Assembly: GCF_036227605.1 (NCBI RefSeq)
Contig: NZ_CP109487.1
Span: forward strand, 4,531,501-4,595,500
Length of the DNA: 64,000 bases
Direction of reading: 5' to 3'
DNA from: Streptomyces sp. NBC_01439
GTDB taxonomy: Bacteria > Actinomycetota > Actinomycetes > Streptomycetales > Streptomycetaceae
A model generated the notes under the pieces. That model ran no database searches and was not told where the DNA came from. It saw nothing but the letters and a program-made list of their open reading frames with translations. Of the stretch, positions 1 to 7,714 are shown in pieces (position 1 is the stretch's first letter; each line of letters begins with the position of its first letter). Made by a program: the position numbers and the translations under genes.

Positions 1-12
1 GCCCATGCGACT

Positions 13-789
13 TCAGGTGCTCGAGAGAAGTCCCGAGGCCATACCGATCACCACCGGAGCGACTCCGATCGCGAGAAAAGCGGGGAGGAAACACAGCCCC
101 ACCGGTGCGGTGACGAGAACCGCCGCCCGCTGCGCCCGCGCTCCCACCGTGCGGGCCCGGTCCTCTCTGAGCCCGGACGCGAGCCGGGAGACCGGCTCCG
201 CCGCGGGCGCCCCCGTCCGCGCGGCCCGTTCCAGGCACTCCGCGAGCGCCCGGGCGCCCGGTATCTCCGCCAACCTCCCCCACCCGGCGCCCGGTTCGCC
301 GCCGAGCCGCAGCTCCGCCCCGGCTCTCGCCAGCTGGTCACCCACCGGGCCGCCCAGCGACTCCCCCACCACCTCCGCGGCCTCCACCGGGCCCGCCCCG
401 GCCGCCAGGCACGCGGCCAACAGGTCTGCGGCGAAAGGCAACTGACGCTCCACCTCCTGCACATCAGCTCCGACCGATGGCCGCGCCCTGGCCTGCCACC
501 GCCGCACACCGAACGCGGCCAGGCCGCCGACAGCCACACCCGTCACCCCGCCCACGAGCACCCAGCCCGCCAGCAGCGCCCCGACGGACCCGGCCCACGC
601 GGCCACCACACCCCTCAGCGCGGAGCCGAACACCGGCCTTCGAAGTCCCGGTCCAGCTCCCAACAGGGCTGCGGCCCTGCGCGCGATCGCCCGCGTCCGG
701 AACCGCGCCATCACCGCTGACACCCACCACAGCGAGACCACGGCCAAGCAGGCGGCGATCCCCAGCCTGTGGACGACGAAGCTGCCCAT
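13..789 (-). CDS. tadC: Type II secretion system F-domain protein, TadC-like
   Basis: This 258-residue protein is the last gene of a leftward Tad/Flp module. Its family forms the inner-membrane platform that couples the TadA ATPase to pilin assembly or secretion. It has an N-terminal membrane segment (about residues 8-25), a hydrophobic pair near 60-95, a cytoplasmic F-domain with an ADLLAACLAAGAGP stretch typical of TadC, and a C-terminal membrane pair ending in GMASGLLSS. The ATG start overlaps the stop of the upstream TadB-like gene by ATGA, which indicates translational coupling. A prepilin and TadE/F-like pseudopilins usually follow; they would lie beyond the left edge of the window and cannot be checked here. 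Confidence 0.85.
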   Translation of the reverse strand: MGSFVVHRLGIAACLAVVSLWWVSAVMARFRTRAIARRAAALLGAGPGLRRPVFGSALRGVVAAWAGSVGALLAGWVLVGGVTGVAVGGLAAFGVRRWQARARPSVGADVQEVERQLPFAADLLAACLAAGAGPVEAAEVVGESLGGPVGDQLARAGAELRLGGEPGAGWGRLAEIPGARALAECLERAARTGAPAAEPVSRLASGLREDRARTVGARAQRAAVLVTAPVGLCFLPAFLAIGVAPVVIGMASGLLSST

Positions 790-1673
790 CAGCGCTCCCC
801 CGCTCGGACGATCCGCCGGCACCACAACAGCCCGAGCGCCTCCAACACCCCGCCGGCCAGCAGGCACCCCCATCCCATCGGCGTGTGCAGCAGCACCCGC
901 AACGGATCCGCGCCCAGACCGGTGCCGATCAGCAGACCCACCAGCGGCAGCAGGGCGAGCACCAACACCGTCGACCGCGCCCCCGCCAACTGGGCCCGCA
1001 GCGACTCCTGCCGGTCCCGCTCGGCCCGCAGGGCCCCCTCCAGCCGTTCCAGTCCGGCGGCCAGTCCCGCGCCGCCGTCGACCGACACCCGCCAGCAGGC
1101 CGCCATCCCGCCCAGCCCTTCCGCCCCGGACTCCCGCGCCGCCTGGCGCAACGCACCGGTCACGTCCCCGCCGAAGGCCGCGGCAGCCAGCACGCCCGTC
1201 TCCGCCGCACCCGACCCGCCGGGGCCGACGACCGTCCTGCGCAGGGCGGCCGTCAGCGCCTGCCCGGGCTGAGCTCCCGCCCGCAGCTCGCCCACCACCG
1301 CCCCGCACAGGGCCACCACCTCGGCGGCCCGCGCCGCCCGGGCCCGCTCCCGCGCCCGTACCCGCAGCCACCGGCGCACCAGCGGCACCCCCGCCGCCCC
1401 CGCCAGCAGCGGGATCACCGACCCGCCGAGCACCGCCACCAGCAGCCCCGCCGCGAGACTGACCCACTCCCGCCACCGCGCTGCCCGCACCCGTACCGCG
1501 ATCAGCAGCCGCTCCTGACGCAGCGGACCGACCGGAACCACCGGACCGGCCGCAGCGAGGACCACCTGGACCCGCCGGGACACCCGGTCGCCACCGGCCA
1601 GCCCCCAAGCGGCCGCGCCGGCGCACAGCACCCCGGCGAACAGCGGCACCGGCAGCCCCGCCCCCGCGCTCAC
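789..1673 (-). CDS. tadB: Type II secretion system F-domain protein, TadB-like
   Basis: This 294-residue integral membrane protein is the partner platform subunit to TadC in Tad/Flp systems. Hydrophobic segments lie near residues 5-25, 65-95 and twice near the C-terminus (VLVLALLPLVGLLIGTGLG and the final 25 residues). A central cytoplasmic F-domain follows a basic stretch (RRWLRVRARERARAARA). The GTG start overlaps the CpaF stop by GTGA, and its own stop overlaps the TadC ATG, so the four genes are one translationally coupled operon. A longer upstream reading frame exists but runs antisense-like through CpaF codons, so the short start is preferred. Confidence 0.85.
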   Translation of the reverse strand: MSAGAGLPVPLFAGVLCAGAAAWGLAGGDRVSRRVQVVLAAAGPVVPVGPLRQERLLIAVRVRAARWREWVSLAAGLLVAVLGGSVIPLLAGAAGVPLVRRWLRVRARERARAARAAEVVALCGAVVGELRAGAQPGQALTAALRRTVVGPGGSGAAETGVLAAAAFGGDVTGALRQAARESGAEGLGGMAACWRVSVDGGAGLAAGLERLEGALRAERDRQESLRAQLAGARSTVLVLALLPLVGLLIGTGLGADPLRVLLHTPMGWGCLLAGGVLEALGLLWCRRIVRAGER

Positions 1674-2818
1674 CGGACGCCCCGCAACAGCGGGCGGAGC
1701 AGTTCCCAGCCCCTCTCCCGCACGAAGCCCCGGGCGGCCCAGCGCAGCGCCGGTACGGTGACCACCAGTCCTGCGGCGTCCCGCTCCAACACGTGCACCT
1801 CGGCCAGTCGGCGCCGTCCCTCCCGGTCCCGGACCAAGTGCAGCACCAGGGTCAGCGCCGCGGCCAACTGGCTGTGCAGGGCCGCCCGGTCGAGCCCGGC
1901 GGCCGTTCCGAGCGCCTCCAGCCGGGCGGGGACACGGGCCGCGGCATTGGCGTGGACCGTCCCGCAACCCCCCTCGTGCCCGGTGTTCAGGGCGGCGAGC
2001 AGGTCCGCCACCTCGGCACCCCGCACCTCGCCCACCACCAGCCGGTCGGGCCGCATCCGCAGCGCCTGGCGAACCAGGTCCGCCAGGGTGACCAGCCCCG
2101 CCCCCTCCTGGTTGGCCGGCCGGGTCTCCAGCCGCACCACGTGCGGATGGTCGGGGCGCAGCTCGGCCGAGTCCTCGGCCAACACGATCCGCTCGCCGGG
2201 ACCGACCAGCCCCAACAGGGCGCTGAGCAGGGTGGTCTTGCCCGTTCCGGTACCGCCGGAGACGAGGAACGACAGCCGCGCCTCGACCATGTCCCGGAGC
2301 AGGTGCTGCCCACCGGGCGGCAGTGTCCCCGCGGCGACGAGCTCCTCCAGCGTGAACGCCCGCGGCCGCACCACCCGCAGCGAGAGGCAGGCCGAACCGA
2401 CCGAGACCGGGGGCAGCACGGCGTGCAGCCGGGTGCCGTCGGGCATCCGGGCGTCCACCCAGGGCCGGGCGTCGTCGAGGCGCCGCCCCGCGACGGCGGC
2501 CAGCCGCTGGGCGAGCCTGCGCACGGCCTCGGCGTCGGCGAAGGTCACTCCGGTCAGCTCCAGGCCACCACCGCGGTCCACCCACACCCGGTCGGGGGCC
2601 GCCACCAGCACATCGGTGACCTCCGGATCGCCGAGCAGCGCCTCCAGCGGCCCTGCGCCGACCAGCTCGGACCGTAACTCGGCGGCCACACCGAGCACTT
2701 CGGCGTCCCCGAGCAGCCTGCCCTGGGCCCGTAGGGCTGCCGCCACCCGTGCCGGGGTCGGTTCCGCCCCGGTCTCGGCGAGCCGCCGGCGCACCGCGTC
2801 CAGGAGCACCGCGCTCAT
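1670..2818 (-). CDS. cpaF: CpaF/TadA-type secretion ATPase
   Basis: This 382-residue cytoplasmic hexameric ATPase powers Tad pilus or secretion machinery. The N-terminal half has the usual domain that clamps the membrane platform. The Walker A motif GGTGTGKTT lies near residue 185. It is followed by acidic Asp-box residues (LAEDSAEL), the GEVRGAEVADLL Walker B region and an HA-rich GTVHANAA sequence with the conserved His. All are characteristic of the PilT/VirB11 family. Length fits compact actinobacterial TadA proteins. The ATG overlaps the stop of the upstream Ssd/CpaE-like gene by ATGA. No catalytic residue is missing. Confidence 0.92.
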   Translation of the reverse strand: MSAVLLDAVRRRLAETGAEPTPARVAAALRAQGRLLGDAEVLGVAAELRSELVGAGPLEALLGDPEVTDVLVAAPDRVWVDRGGGLELTGVTFADAEAVRRLAQRLAAVAGRRLDDARPWVDARMPDGTRLHAVLPPVSVGSACLSLRVVRPRAFTLEELVAAGTLPPGGQHLLRDMVEARLSFLVSGGTGTGKTTLLSALLGLVGPGERIVLAEDSAELRPDHPHVVRLETRPANQEGAGLVTLADLVRQALRMRPDRLVVGEVRGAEVADLLAALNTGHEGGCGTVHANAAARVPARLEALGTAAGLDRAALHSQLAAALTLVLHLVRDREGRRRLAEVHVLERDAAGLVVTVPALRWAARGFVRERGWELLRPLLRGVR

Positions 2819-4026
2819 GCCGGCACCCCCTGGGCGGAGCCGAGCGCCCGCTGCCAGAAGCCGTCGCAGAAGCGGGCCAACGGGCCCTTCCCCTGCGTCC
2901 CCGGCGGTTCGCCCTCGGCCGCCCGTCCCGGGAGCCCCACCTCTACGGGCACCTCCCCGGCCAGCGGTGCCCCCAACAGCCCGGCCACGGACTCCGGATC
3001 GAGGCCGCCCGCGCAGCGTCCCCGTACGACGACCCGCACGTCCCGGGCCACCATCCGGACCCCGGCCGCCACCCGGCCCGCGGCGGCCACCGACCGCAAC
3101 TCGCCCGGCACGACCATCAGCAGCAGGTCGAGCTGGGCCAGCACCTCGGCCACGGCTTCGTCGACCCGCCGCGGGAGGTCGACCACCACGACCCCGCCCC
3201 GGCGGCGTGCGGCAGCCACCACGGACCGGATCGCGGCGGGCGGCACCACCACCCGGTCACCGCGGTCCCAGCTGAGCACCCGCAGGTCGTGCAGCTCGGG
3301 CAGGGACTCCTCCAGCGCTCCGGCGCCGACCCGGCCGCGCGAGGCCGCGAAGTCCGGCCAGCGCAGTCCTTCGGCGCTCTCGCCCCCGAGCAGGACGTCC
3401 ATGCCACCCCCCAACGGGTCGCCGTCGATGAGGATGGTCCGTTCTCCGGCGCGGGCGGCCCGCACGGCGAGCGCGCAGGCGAGGGTGGAGGCCCCGGCGC
3501 CACCGCTGCCGCCGATCACCCCCACGGCGAGGGCGGGGCGCCCGGCCCCCTCCACGACATCGGCGATGCGGTCGACGAGCCGACTCTCGGCATCGGGGAG
3601 CCGCAACACCTCCTCGGCGCCGATCTCCACCGCCCGTTGCCACACCTGGGGGTCGTCCAGGTCCCGGCCGACGAGGAACACACCGGCCCTGCGCGGTGCC
3701 CCGCGCACCCGTCGCGCGGCGTCGTCACCCACCAGCACGAGCGGCGCGGATTCCCATCCCGCGCTCCGCGCCCCGCCGCCCACCTCGAGGGCCCCGACGG
3801 CCCCGTCCTGCTCGGGAACCTCGTGGTGCACGTGCGGCTCGGCACCCGCCGCGGCACACAGCCTCAGCAGATCGTCGAGCAGCAGCGGGTCCTCGGTGAT
3901 GATCAGCGGCCGTCCGCCGCCGGGCGCGGATCCGGCCACGGAACCGGTTCCGGGGCCCGCCCCGACCCCCGTTCCCCTTCCGCCGACCACGGACTCCCGC
4001 GTTTCACACGACTTCGATCGGGCCAC
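2815..4026 (-). CDS. ssd: CpaE-like / septum site-determining protein (Ssd type)
   Basis: This 403-residue MinD/ParA-superfamily protein heads the Tad operon. Actinobacterial homologues are called septum site-determining proteins, and CpaE relatives localise pilus machinery. A degenerate receiver-like region covers residues 40-150. It is followed by a deviant P-loop GGSGGAGAST near residue 180, where the expected GKT lysine is absent, then an ILIDGDPLGGG switch region and VVVVDLPRR. The GTG start is chosen because GGAG lies five bases upstream. The upstream gap carries a cluster of DnaA-box-like sequences, so replication-linked control is possible but unproven. Loss of the P-loop lysine suggests weak or altered ATP hydrolysis, as in CpaE relatives. 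Confidence 0.8.
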   Translation of the reverse strand: MARSKSCETRESVVGGRGTGVGAGPGTGSVAGSAPGGGRPLIITEDPLLLDDLLRLCAAAGAEPHVHHEVPEQDGAVGALEVGGGARSAGWESAPLVLVGDDAARRVRGAPRRAGVFLVGRDLDDPQVWQRAVEIGAEEVLRLPDAESRLVDRIADVVEGAGRPALAVGVIGGSGGAGASTLACALAVRAARAGERTILIDGDPLGGGMDVLLGGESAEGLRWPDFAASRGRVGAGALEESLPELHDLRVLSWDRGDRVVVPPAAIRSVVAAARRRGGVVVVDLPRRVDEAVAEVLAQLDLLLMVVPGELRSVAAAGRVAAGVRMVARDVRVVVRGRCAGGLDPESVAGLLGAPLAGEVPVEVGLPGRAAEGEPPGTQGKGPLARFCDGFWQRALGSAQGVPA

Positions 4027-4117
4027 GATCTCCGCCCCCTTCTCGCTGCAAATGCTTCCGCCACGGACTTCGCGGCTGGAATCACCGTGCAGCGATCAGG
4101 AAAAAGAAGTGGATCTT

Positions 4118-4154
4118 GTTGGATAACTGTGGACAACGCATCGGTTGTGAATAA
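4118..4154 (-). promoter_or_regulatory. Cluster of DnaA-box-like 9-mers
   Basis: Three same-orientation 9-mers lie within 37 bases. GTTGGATAA (4118-4126) is a weak match. TGTGGACAA (4128-4136) is the exact complement of the Streptomyces DnaA box TTGTCCACA. TGTGAATAA (4146-4154) differs at one position from the TTATCCACA type. They sit about 90-130 bases upstream of the Ssd/CpaE-like gene. The surrounding 4027-4502 gap is AT-richer than its flanks and holds no convincing gene. Confidence 0.5.
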
Positions 4155-4490
4155 CTCGGTCACCCACTCAGGTGAGTTCCGGAGCGCGGCGGAACCACTA
4201 CGCACCGTCACGAGTCTGGTGTGGTGAGGGCCTTCGCCGCGTCGGCCCCACACAAGAGGAGGGGCCGAAGGATGGTCACTTGGAGCCGAAGGCAGGGACG
4301 CGAACCGCGTCCGGACATGCGACGACCCCCGCCGGGGGGGAGAGCGGGGGTCGTCCCCACGGTCCGACTCGGGGGGGGAGGAGCCAGACCGGGTTAGCAC
4401 GGTCGCGAACGATCCGTGACTTCCATGGTGTACCCGAGAGCCTTCTCAGGCAAACCCACGCGCCACACCTTACGCCGAATGGTGGGCGCA

Positions 4491-4496
4491 TATGCT
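4491..4496 (+). promoter_or_regulatory. -10 hexamer of a probable leaderless promoter
   Basis: TATGCT ends six bases before the GTG start of the HAD gene. No Shine-Dalgarno sequence lies between them. This spacing puts transcription start at or next to the start codon. Confidence 0.5.
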
Positions 4497-4502
4497 CGAG
4501 GC

Positions 4503-5354
4503 GTGGAAAATCAGCCCTTGCCGCACTCCTCGCCTCGCACCGCAGCCTTCTTCGACCTGGACAAGACGGTCATTGCGAAGTCGAGCACCTTGACGTTCAG
4601 CAAGTCCTTCTACCAAGGCGGCCTGATCAACCGGCGAGCCGTGTTGCGCACCGCGTACACCCAGTTCATCTTCCTGGCCGGCGGTGCCGACCACGATCAG
4701 ATGGAACGGATGCGGGAGTACCTGTCCGCCCTCTGCAAGGGGTGGAACGTGCAGCAGGTGCGGGAGATCGTCGCCGAGACCCTGCACGACCTCATCGACC
4801 CGATCATCTACGACGAGGCCGCGTCCCTGATCGAGGCCCACCACACCGCGGGCCGCGACGTGGTGATCGTGTCCACCTCCGGCGCGGAAGTCGTCGAGCC
4901 CATCGGGGAGATGCTCGGCGCGGACCGGGTCGTCGCCACCCGCATGGTCGTGGGTGAGGACGGTTGCTTCACCGGTGAGATCGAGTACTACGCCTACGGG
5001 CCCACCAAGGCGGAGGCGGTACGCGAGCTCGCGGAGTCCGAGGGGTACGACCTCACCCGCTGCTACGCCTACAGCGACTCGGCCACCGACGTCCCGATGC
5101 TCGAAGCCGTCGGACACCCGCACGCCGTCAACCCCGACCGGGCACTGCGGCGGGAAGCCGTGGCGCGCGAGTGGCCGGTCCTGGTTTTCAACCGGCCCGT
5201 ACGGCTGAAGCAGCGCCTTCCCGGGCTGTCCATGCCGACCCGGCCCGCCCTGGTCGCCGCGGCGGCGGTGGGCGCGGCAGCCGCCACGGCCGGGCTGGTC
5301 TGGTACGCGAGCCGGCGCCGCGCCCATGCACTGGCCTCAGCCGGCTCTGCCTGA
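4503..5354 (+). CDS. HAD family hydrolase (subfamily IB), morphological differentiation-associated
   Basis: This 283-residue HAD phosphatase of the SerB-like IB group has catalytic motif I FFDLDKT near residues 16-22, motif II VSTSGAE, and the acidic motif SDSATDVPML near residues 205-215. A C-terminal hydrophobic helix (about 247-268) followed by arginines predicts a membrane anchor with the catalytic domain inside. The GTG start is chosen over upstream ATGs because TATGCT ends six bases before it and the protein then begins as orthologues do. The gene diverges from the ssd-Tad operon. From memory, its S. coelicolor counterpart (SCO3558) is annotated as differentiation-related. The substrate is unknown. 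Confidence 0.85.
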   Translation: MENQPLPHSSPRTAAFFDLDKTVIAKSSTLTFSKSFYQGGLINRRAVLRTAYTQFIFLAGGADHDQMERMREYLSALCKGWNVQQVREIVAETLHDLIDPIIYDEAASLIEAHHTAGRDVVIVSTSGAEVVEPIGEMLGADRVVATRMVVGEDGCFTGEIEYYAYGPTKAEAVRELAESEGYDLTRCYAYSDSATDVPMLEAVGHPHAVNPDRALRREAVAREWPVLVFNRPVRLKQRLPGLSMPTRPALVAAAAVGAAAATAGLVWYASRRRAHALASAGSA

Positions 5355-5504
5355 ATGTCCTGACCTGCACGGATAAAGACTGTCCGGTTCGCCCTCGGTC
5401 GTCCCGGAAAGTAAAAAGTGGAGCTAGGGGTTTCGCATGGCTCCGAAGCGGAGTACAAATAAAGCAACGGCCCGCGAGACCAAAGAACATCCGAGAGGAT
5501 CATC

Positions 5505-5715
5505 TTTAAAACGCAGTAAGGCCCACGGACCGGAGCATGAGCGCCGAGCACCCACGCGACGTCGACCCGTCGATTACGGGCCAGCCGCACCAGGTAACGG
5601 GCAAAGACCCCGACCTGATGGGCAACTATCGAGGACGCTTGGTAACTGGGCGTAAATGCCAGCGGCGACACCAAAGCAAGACGGTGTCGCCGCAACCCAT
5701 GTCCGGGGTCCGAAC
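5505..5715 (+). ncRNA. ssrS: Candidate 6S RNA (ssrS-like), ends approximate
   Basis: The 405-base gap between the HAD gene and the Fic-like gene shows no codon bias. It is rich in self-complementary segments: CAGGT/ACCTG arms enclosing GGG/CCC (5590-5617), an 11-bp hairpin (5662-5693), and a possible closing stem between GGACCGGAGCATG near 5528-5540 and CATGTCCGGGGTCC near 5698-5711. From memory, a 6S RNA of about 185 bases was reported in S. coelicolor in the equivalent position between SCO3558 and SCO3559. Orientation and ends are inferred. I could not fold the sequence, so the assignment rests mainly on position and complementarity. Confidence 0.42.
5662..5693 (+). terminator. 11-bp GC-rich hairpin
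   Basis: GCGGCGACACC and GGTGTCGCCGC form a perfect 11-bp stem around a 10-base loop. No T-run follows, which is common in Streptomyces. It may end the non-coding RNA, the converging Fic-like gene, or both. Confidence 0.55.
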
Positions 5716-5760
5716 GACTCAGACAAGGGGCCGAACGGGCAGAACGGTAGAACGGGCGGC

Positions 5761-6582
5761 TCAGGCCGCACCCCGCTGCAGGGCTTCGCAGACCGCCGTC
5801 GACTCGCGGACACCCAGCTCGACCGCCCGGCCGCAGTGCGCGATCCAGGCGGACATGCCCTCCGCGGTCCCGGAAACGTAGCCCTCGAAGGCGGCCAGGT
5901 AGGCGTCGTTCCCCTGCTCCGCGTGGCCGACCTCCGCCGGGCAGATGGCCTTGGGGTCCAGGCCGCTGTTGATCAGGACGATCCGCTCGGCCGCCCGCGC
6001 GACCAGCCCGTTGTACGAGGCGAACGGACGCAGCGCCAGCAGTTCGCCGTGCACCACCGCGGCCGTGATCAGGGCCGGGGCGGAACCGCCCGCGATGATC
6101 AGGCGGGACAGCCCGTCGAGGCGGCCGGCCACCTCCTCAGCGCTCGGGAGCGGGAGTTCCACCAGGGGTTCGGTCACCGGCTCGCCCGCCAGCCGGGGAC
6201 GGCCCACGACATCGCCGTCCGCCGTCGACCCGCACGCCACCAGGTGCAGCCGCGCCAGGACCCGGAGCGGCGACTGGCGCCAGATGCTCAGCAACTGGCC
6301 GGCCTCCGCCGTGAGCCGCAGTGCCGCGCCCACCGTCAGCGCCTCCGGCTCCGAACCGAAGTCGGTCCGACGGCGCACCTCCTCCAACGCCCAGTCCGCA
6401 CCGGACAGCGCCGCGCTCCCGCGGGCGCCGCGCAGGGCGGCCTCCGAGGTGATCTCACCGCTGCGGCGACGCATCACCCGGTGCCCGTAGACGCGGTCCA
6501 CGGCCTTGCGTACGGAATCCACGGATTCGGCCACACCGGGCAGTCCGGCCAGAGGGGCCAGCGGGTCAGAAGCGCTACTCAT
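5761..6582 (-). CDS. Fic-like domain protein with degenerate catalytic motif
   Basis: This 273-residue protein is alpha-helical by composition. Residues 178-197 read HGELLALRPFASYNGLVAR, which aligns with the Fic core HxFxxGNGRxxR. The catalytic His is replaced by Arg (RPF), the GNGR loop is changed to YNGL, and the final Arg remains. The Fic fold therefore looks preserved while AMP transfer is probably lost. The ATG at 6582 has no ribosome binding site, but TAGGCT ends eight bases upstream, so the mRNA is probably leaderless. It diverges from the CooC-like gene. S. coelicolor's equivalent has been called an oxidoreductase, for which I see no support. Confidence 0.6.
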   Translation of the reverse strand: MSSASDPLAPLAGLPGVAESVDSVRKAVDRVYGHRVMRRRSGEITSEAALRGARGSAALSGADWALEEVRRRTDFGSEPEALTVGAALRLTAEAGQLLSIWRQSPLRVLARLHLVACGSTADGDVVGRPRLAGEPVTEPLVELPLPSAEEVAGRLDGLSRLIIAGGSAPALITAAVVHGELLALRPFASYNGLVARAAERIVLINSGLDPKAICPAEVGHAEQGNDAYLAAFEGYVSGTAEGMSAWIAHCGRAVELGVRESTAVCEALQRGAA

Positions 6583-6590
6583 AAGTAGGG

Positions 6591-6596
6591 AGCCTA
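6591..6596 (-). promoter_or_regulatory. -10 hexamer TAGGCT, leaderless type
   Basis: TAGGCT ends eight bases before the ATG of the Fic-like gene, with no ribosome binding site in between. Identical hexamers precede nth, the first arsA-type gene, the PBP gene and codA in this window. Confidence 0.5.
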
Positions 6597-6691
6597 CGCA
6601 CTGGGCACCCATAGCACCGACCCCTCCTTGGAGTGGTCTTCTTCACTCACCTTGACAACACAGTGCTATCGAACCGCTACGCTTGGTGAAC

Positions 6692-7714
6692 ATGAAGATC
6701 GCTTTCGTGGGAAAGGGCGGCAGCGGCAAGACGACCCTGTCCTCCCTCTTCATCCGCCACCTCGCCGCCAATGAAGCCCCCGTCGTCGCGGTGGACGCCG
6801 ACATCAACCAACATCTGGGCGCCGCGCTCGGACTCACCGAGGAGGAGGCCGACGAACTGCCGGCCCTCGGCGCGCACCTGCCCCTGATCAAGGAGTACCT
6901 GCGCGGTTCCAACCCGCGCATCCCGTCCGCCGACTCGATGATCAAAACCACCCCGCCCGGCCGTGGATCGCGCCTGCTGCGCGTCACCGAGGACAACCCG
7001 GTGTACGAGGCCTGCGCGCGCACGCTCCTGCTCGACGGGGAGCCCGTACGCCTCATGGCGACCGGGCCGTTCACCGAGGCCGACTTGGGCGTGGCTTGCT
7101 ACCACTCCAAGGTCGGGGCGGTCGAGCTCTGCCTCAACCACTTGATCGACGGTCCTGACGAGTACGTGGTCGTCGACATGACGGCCGGCTCGGACTCCTT
7201 CGCCTCGGGCATGTTCACCCGCTTCGACGTGACCTTCCTGGTCGCCGAACCGACCCGCAAGGGCGTCTCCGTCTACCGCCAGTACAAGGAGTACGCGCGG
7301 GACTTTGGGGTCGCGCTCAAGGTCATCGGCAACAAGGTGCAGGGACCCGAGGACATCGAGTTCCTCCAGGACGAGGTGGGCGAGGACCTGCTGGTCACCG
7401 TCGGGCACTCCGACTGGGTGCGGGCGATGGAGAAGGGCCGGCCGGCCCCCTTCGAGCTACTCGAAGCCTCCAACCGGCTCGCCCTCCAGGAGCTCCAGGA
7501 CGCAGCCGACGACTCGTACGCGCACCGAGACTGGGCCCGGTACACGGAGCAGATGGTCAGCTTCCACCTCAAGAACGCGGAGAGCTGGGGCAACGCCAAG
7601 ACCGGGGTCGACCTGGCGGACCAGGTCGACCCCGGATTCGTCCTGCGCGAGGGGGCCGAGGCGCTCGTCAGCCCTCGTCCGCACTCCCCGCGGCCGGCTC
7701 CTCAGCCTGCTTGA
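6692..7714 (+). CDS. CooC/ArsA-MinD superfamily nucleotide-binding protein
   Basis: This 340-residue SIMIBI-class P-loop protein carries the deviant Walker A motif GKGGSGKTT at residues 7-15, VVAVDADINQ (switch I) and YVVVDMTAGSDSF (Walker B/switch II). It resembles CooC, the ATPase for nickel insertion into carbon monoxide dehydrogenase, but no such enzyme is nearby, so the client is unknown. The last 30 residues are Pro/Arg-rich. Its 3' end overlaps the converging lipoprotein gene by 47 bases. TTGACA (6652-6657) and TACGCT (6678-6683) upstream have an overlong 20-base spacer. TACGCT ends eight bases before the ATG and no ribosome binding site is present, so translation is probably leaderless. 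Confidence 0.8.
   Translation: MKIAFVGKGGSGKTTLSSLFIRHLAANEAPVVAVDADINQHLGAALGLTEEEADELPALGAHLPLIKEYLRGSNPRIPSADSMIKTTPPGRGSRLLRVTEDNPVYEACARTLLLDGEPVRLMATGPFTEADLGVACYHSKVGAVELCLNHLIDGPDEYVVVDMTAGSDSFASGMFTRFDVTFLVAEPTRKGVSVYRQYKEYARDFGVALKVIGNKVQGPEDIEFLQDEVGEDLLVTVGHSDWVRAMEKGRPAPFELLEASNRLALQELQDAADDSYAHRDWARYTEQMVSFHLKNAESWGNAKTGVDLADQVDPGFVLREGAEALVSPRPHSPRPAPQPA

Noticed and set aside
13..1626. 537-residue fusion of TadB and TadC
   Set aside because: The frame runs across TadB codons in the wrong phase; the ATGA junction at 789 shows two genes.
477..3275. 932-codon rightward frame rich in Pro, Arg and Ser
   Set aside because: It is the antisense shadow of the leftward Tad genes; its composition is that of complementary strand GC-rich codons.
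5437..5655. 72-codon frame starting MAPKRSTNKATARETKEH
   Set aside because: It has a plausible start signal, but contains a TTA codon and AT-rich codons unlike its neighbours and lies within the probable 6S RNA gene.
5069..5695. 208-codon leftward frame opposite the HAD gene end
   Set aside because: It is mostly antisense to HAD codons and has no family resemblance.
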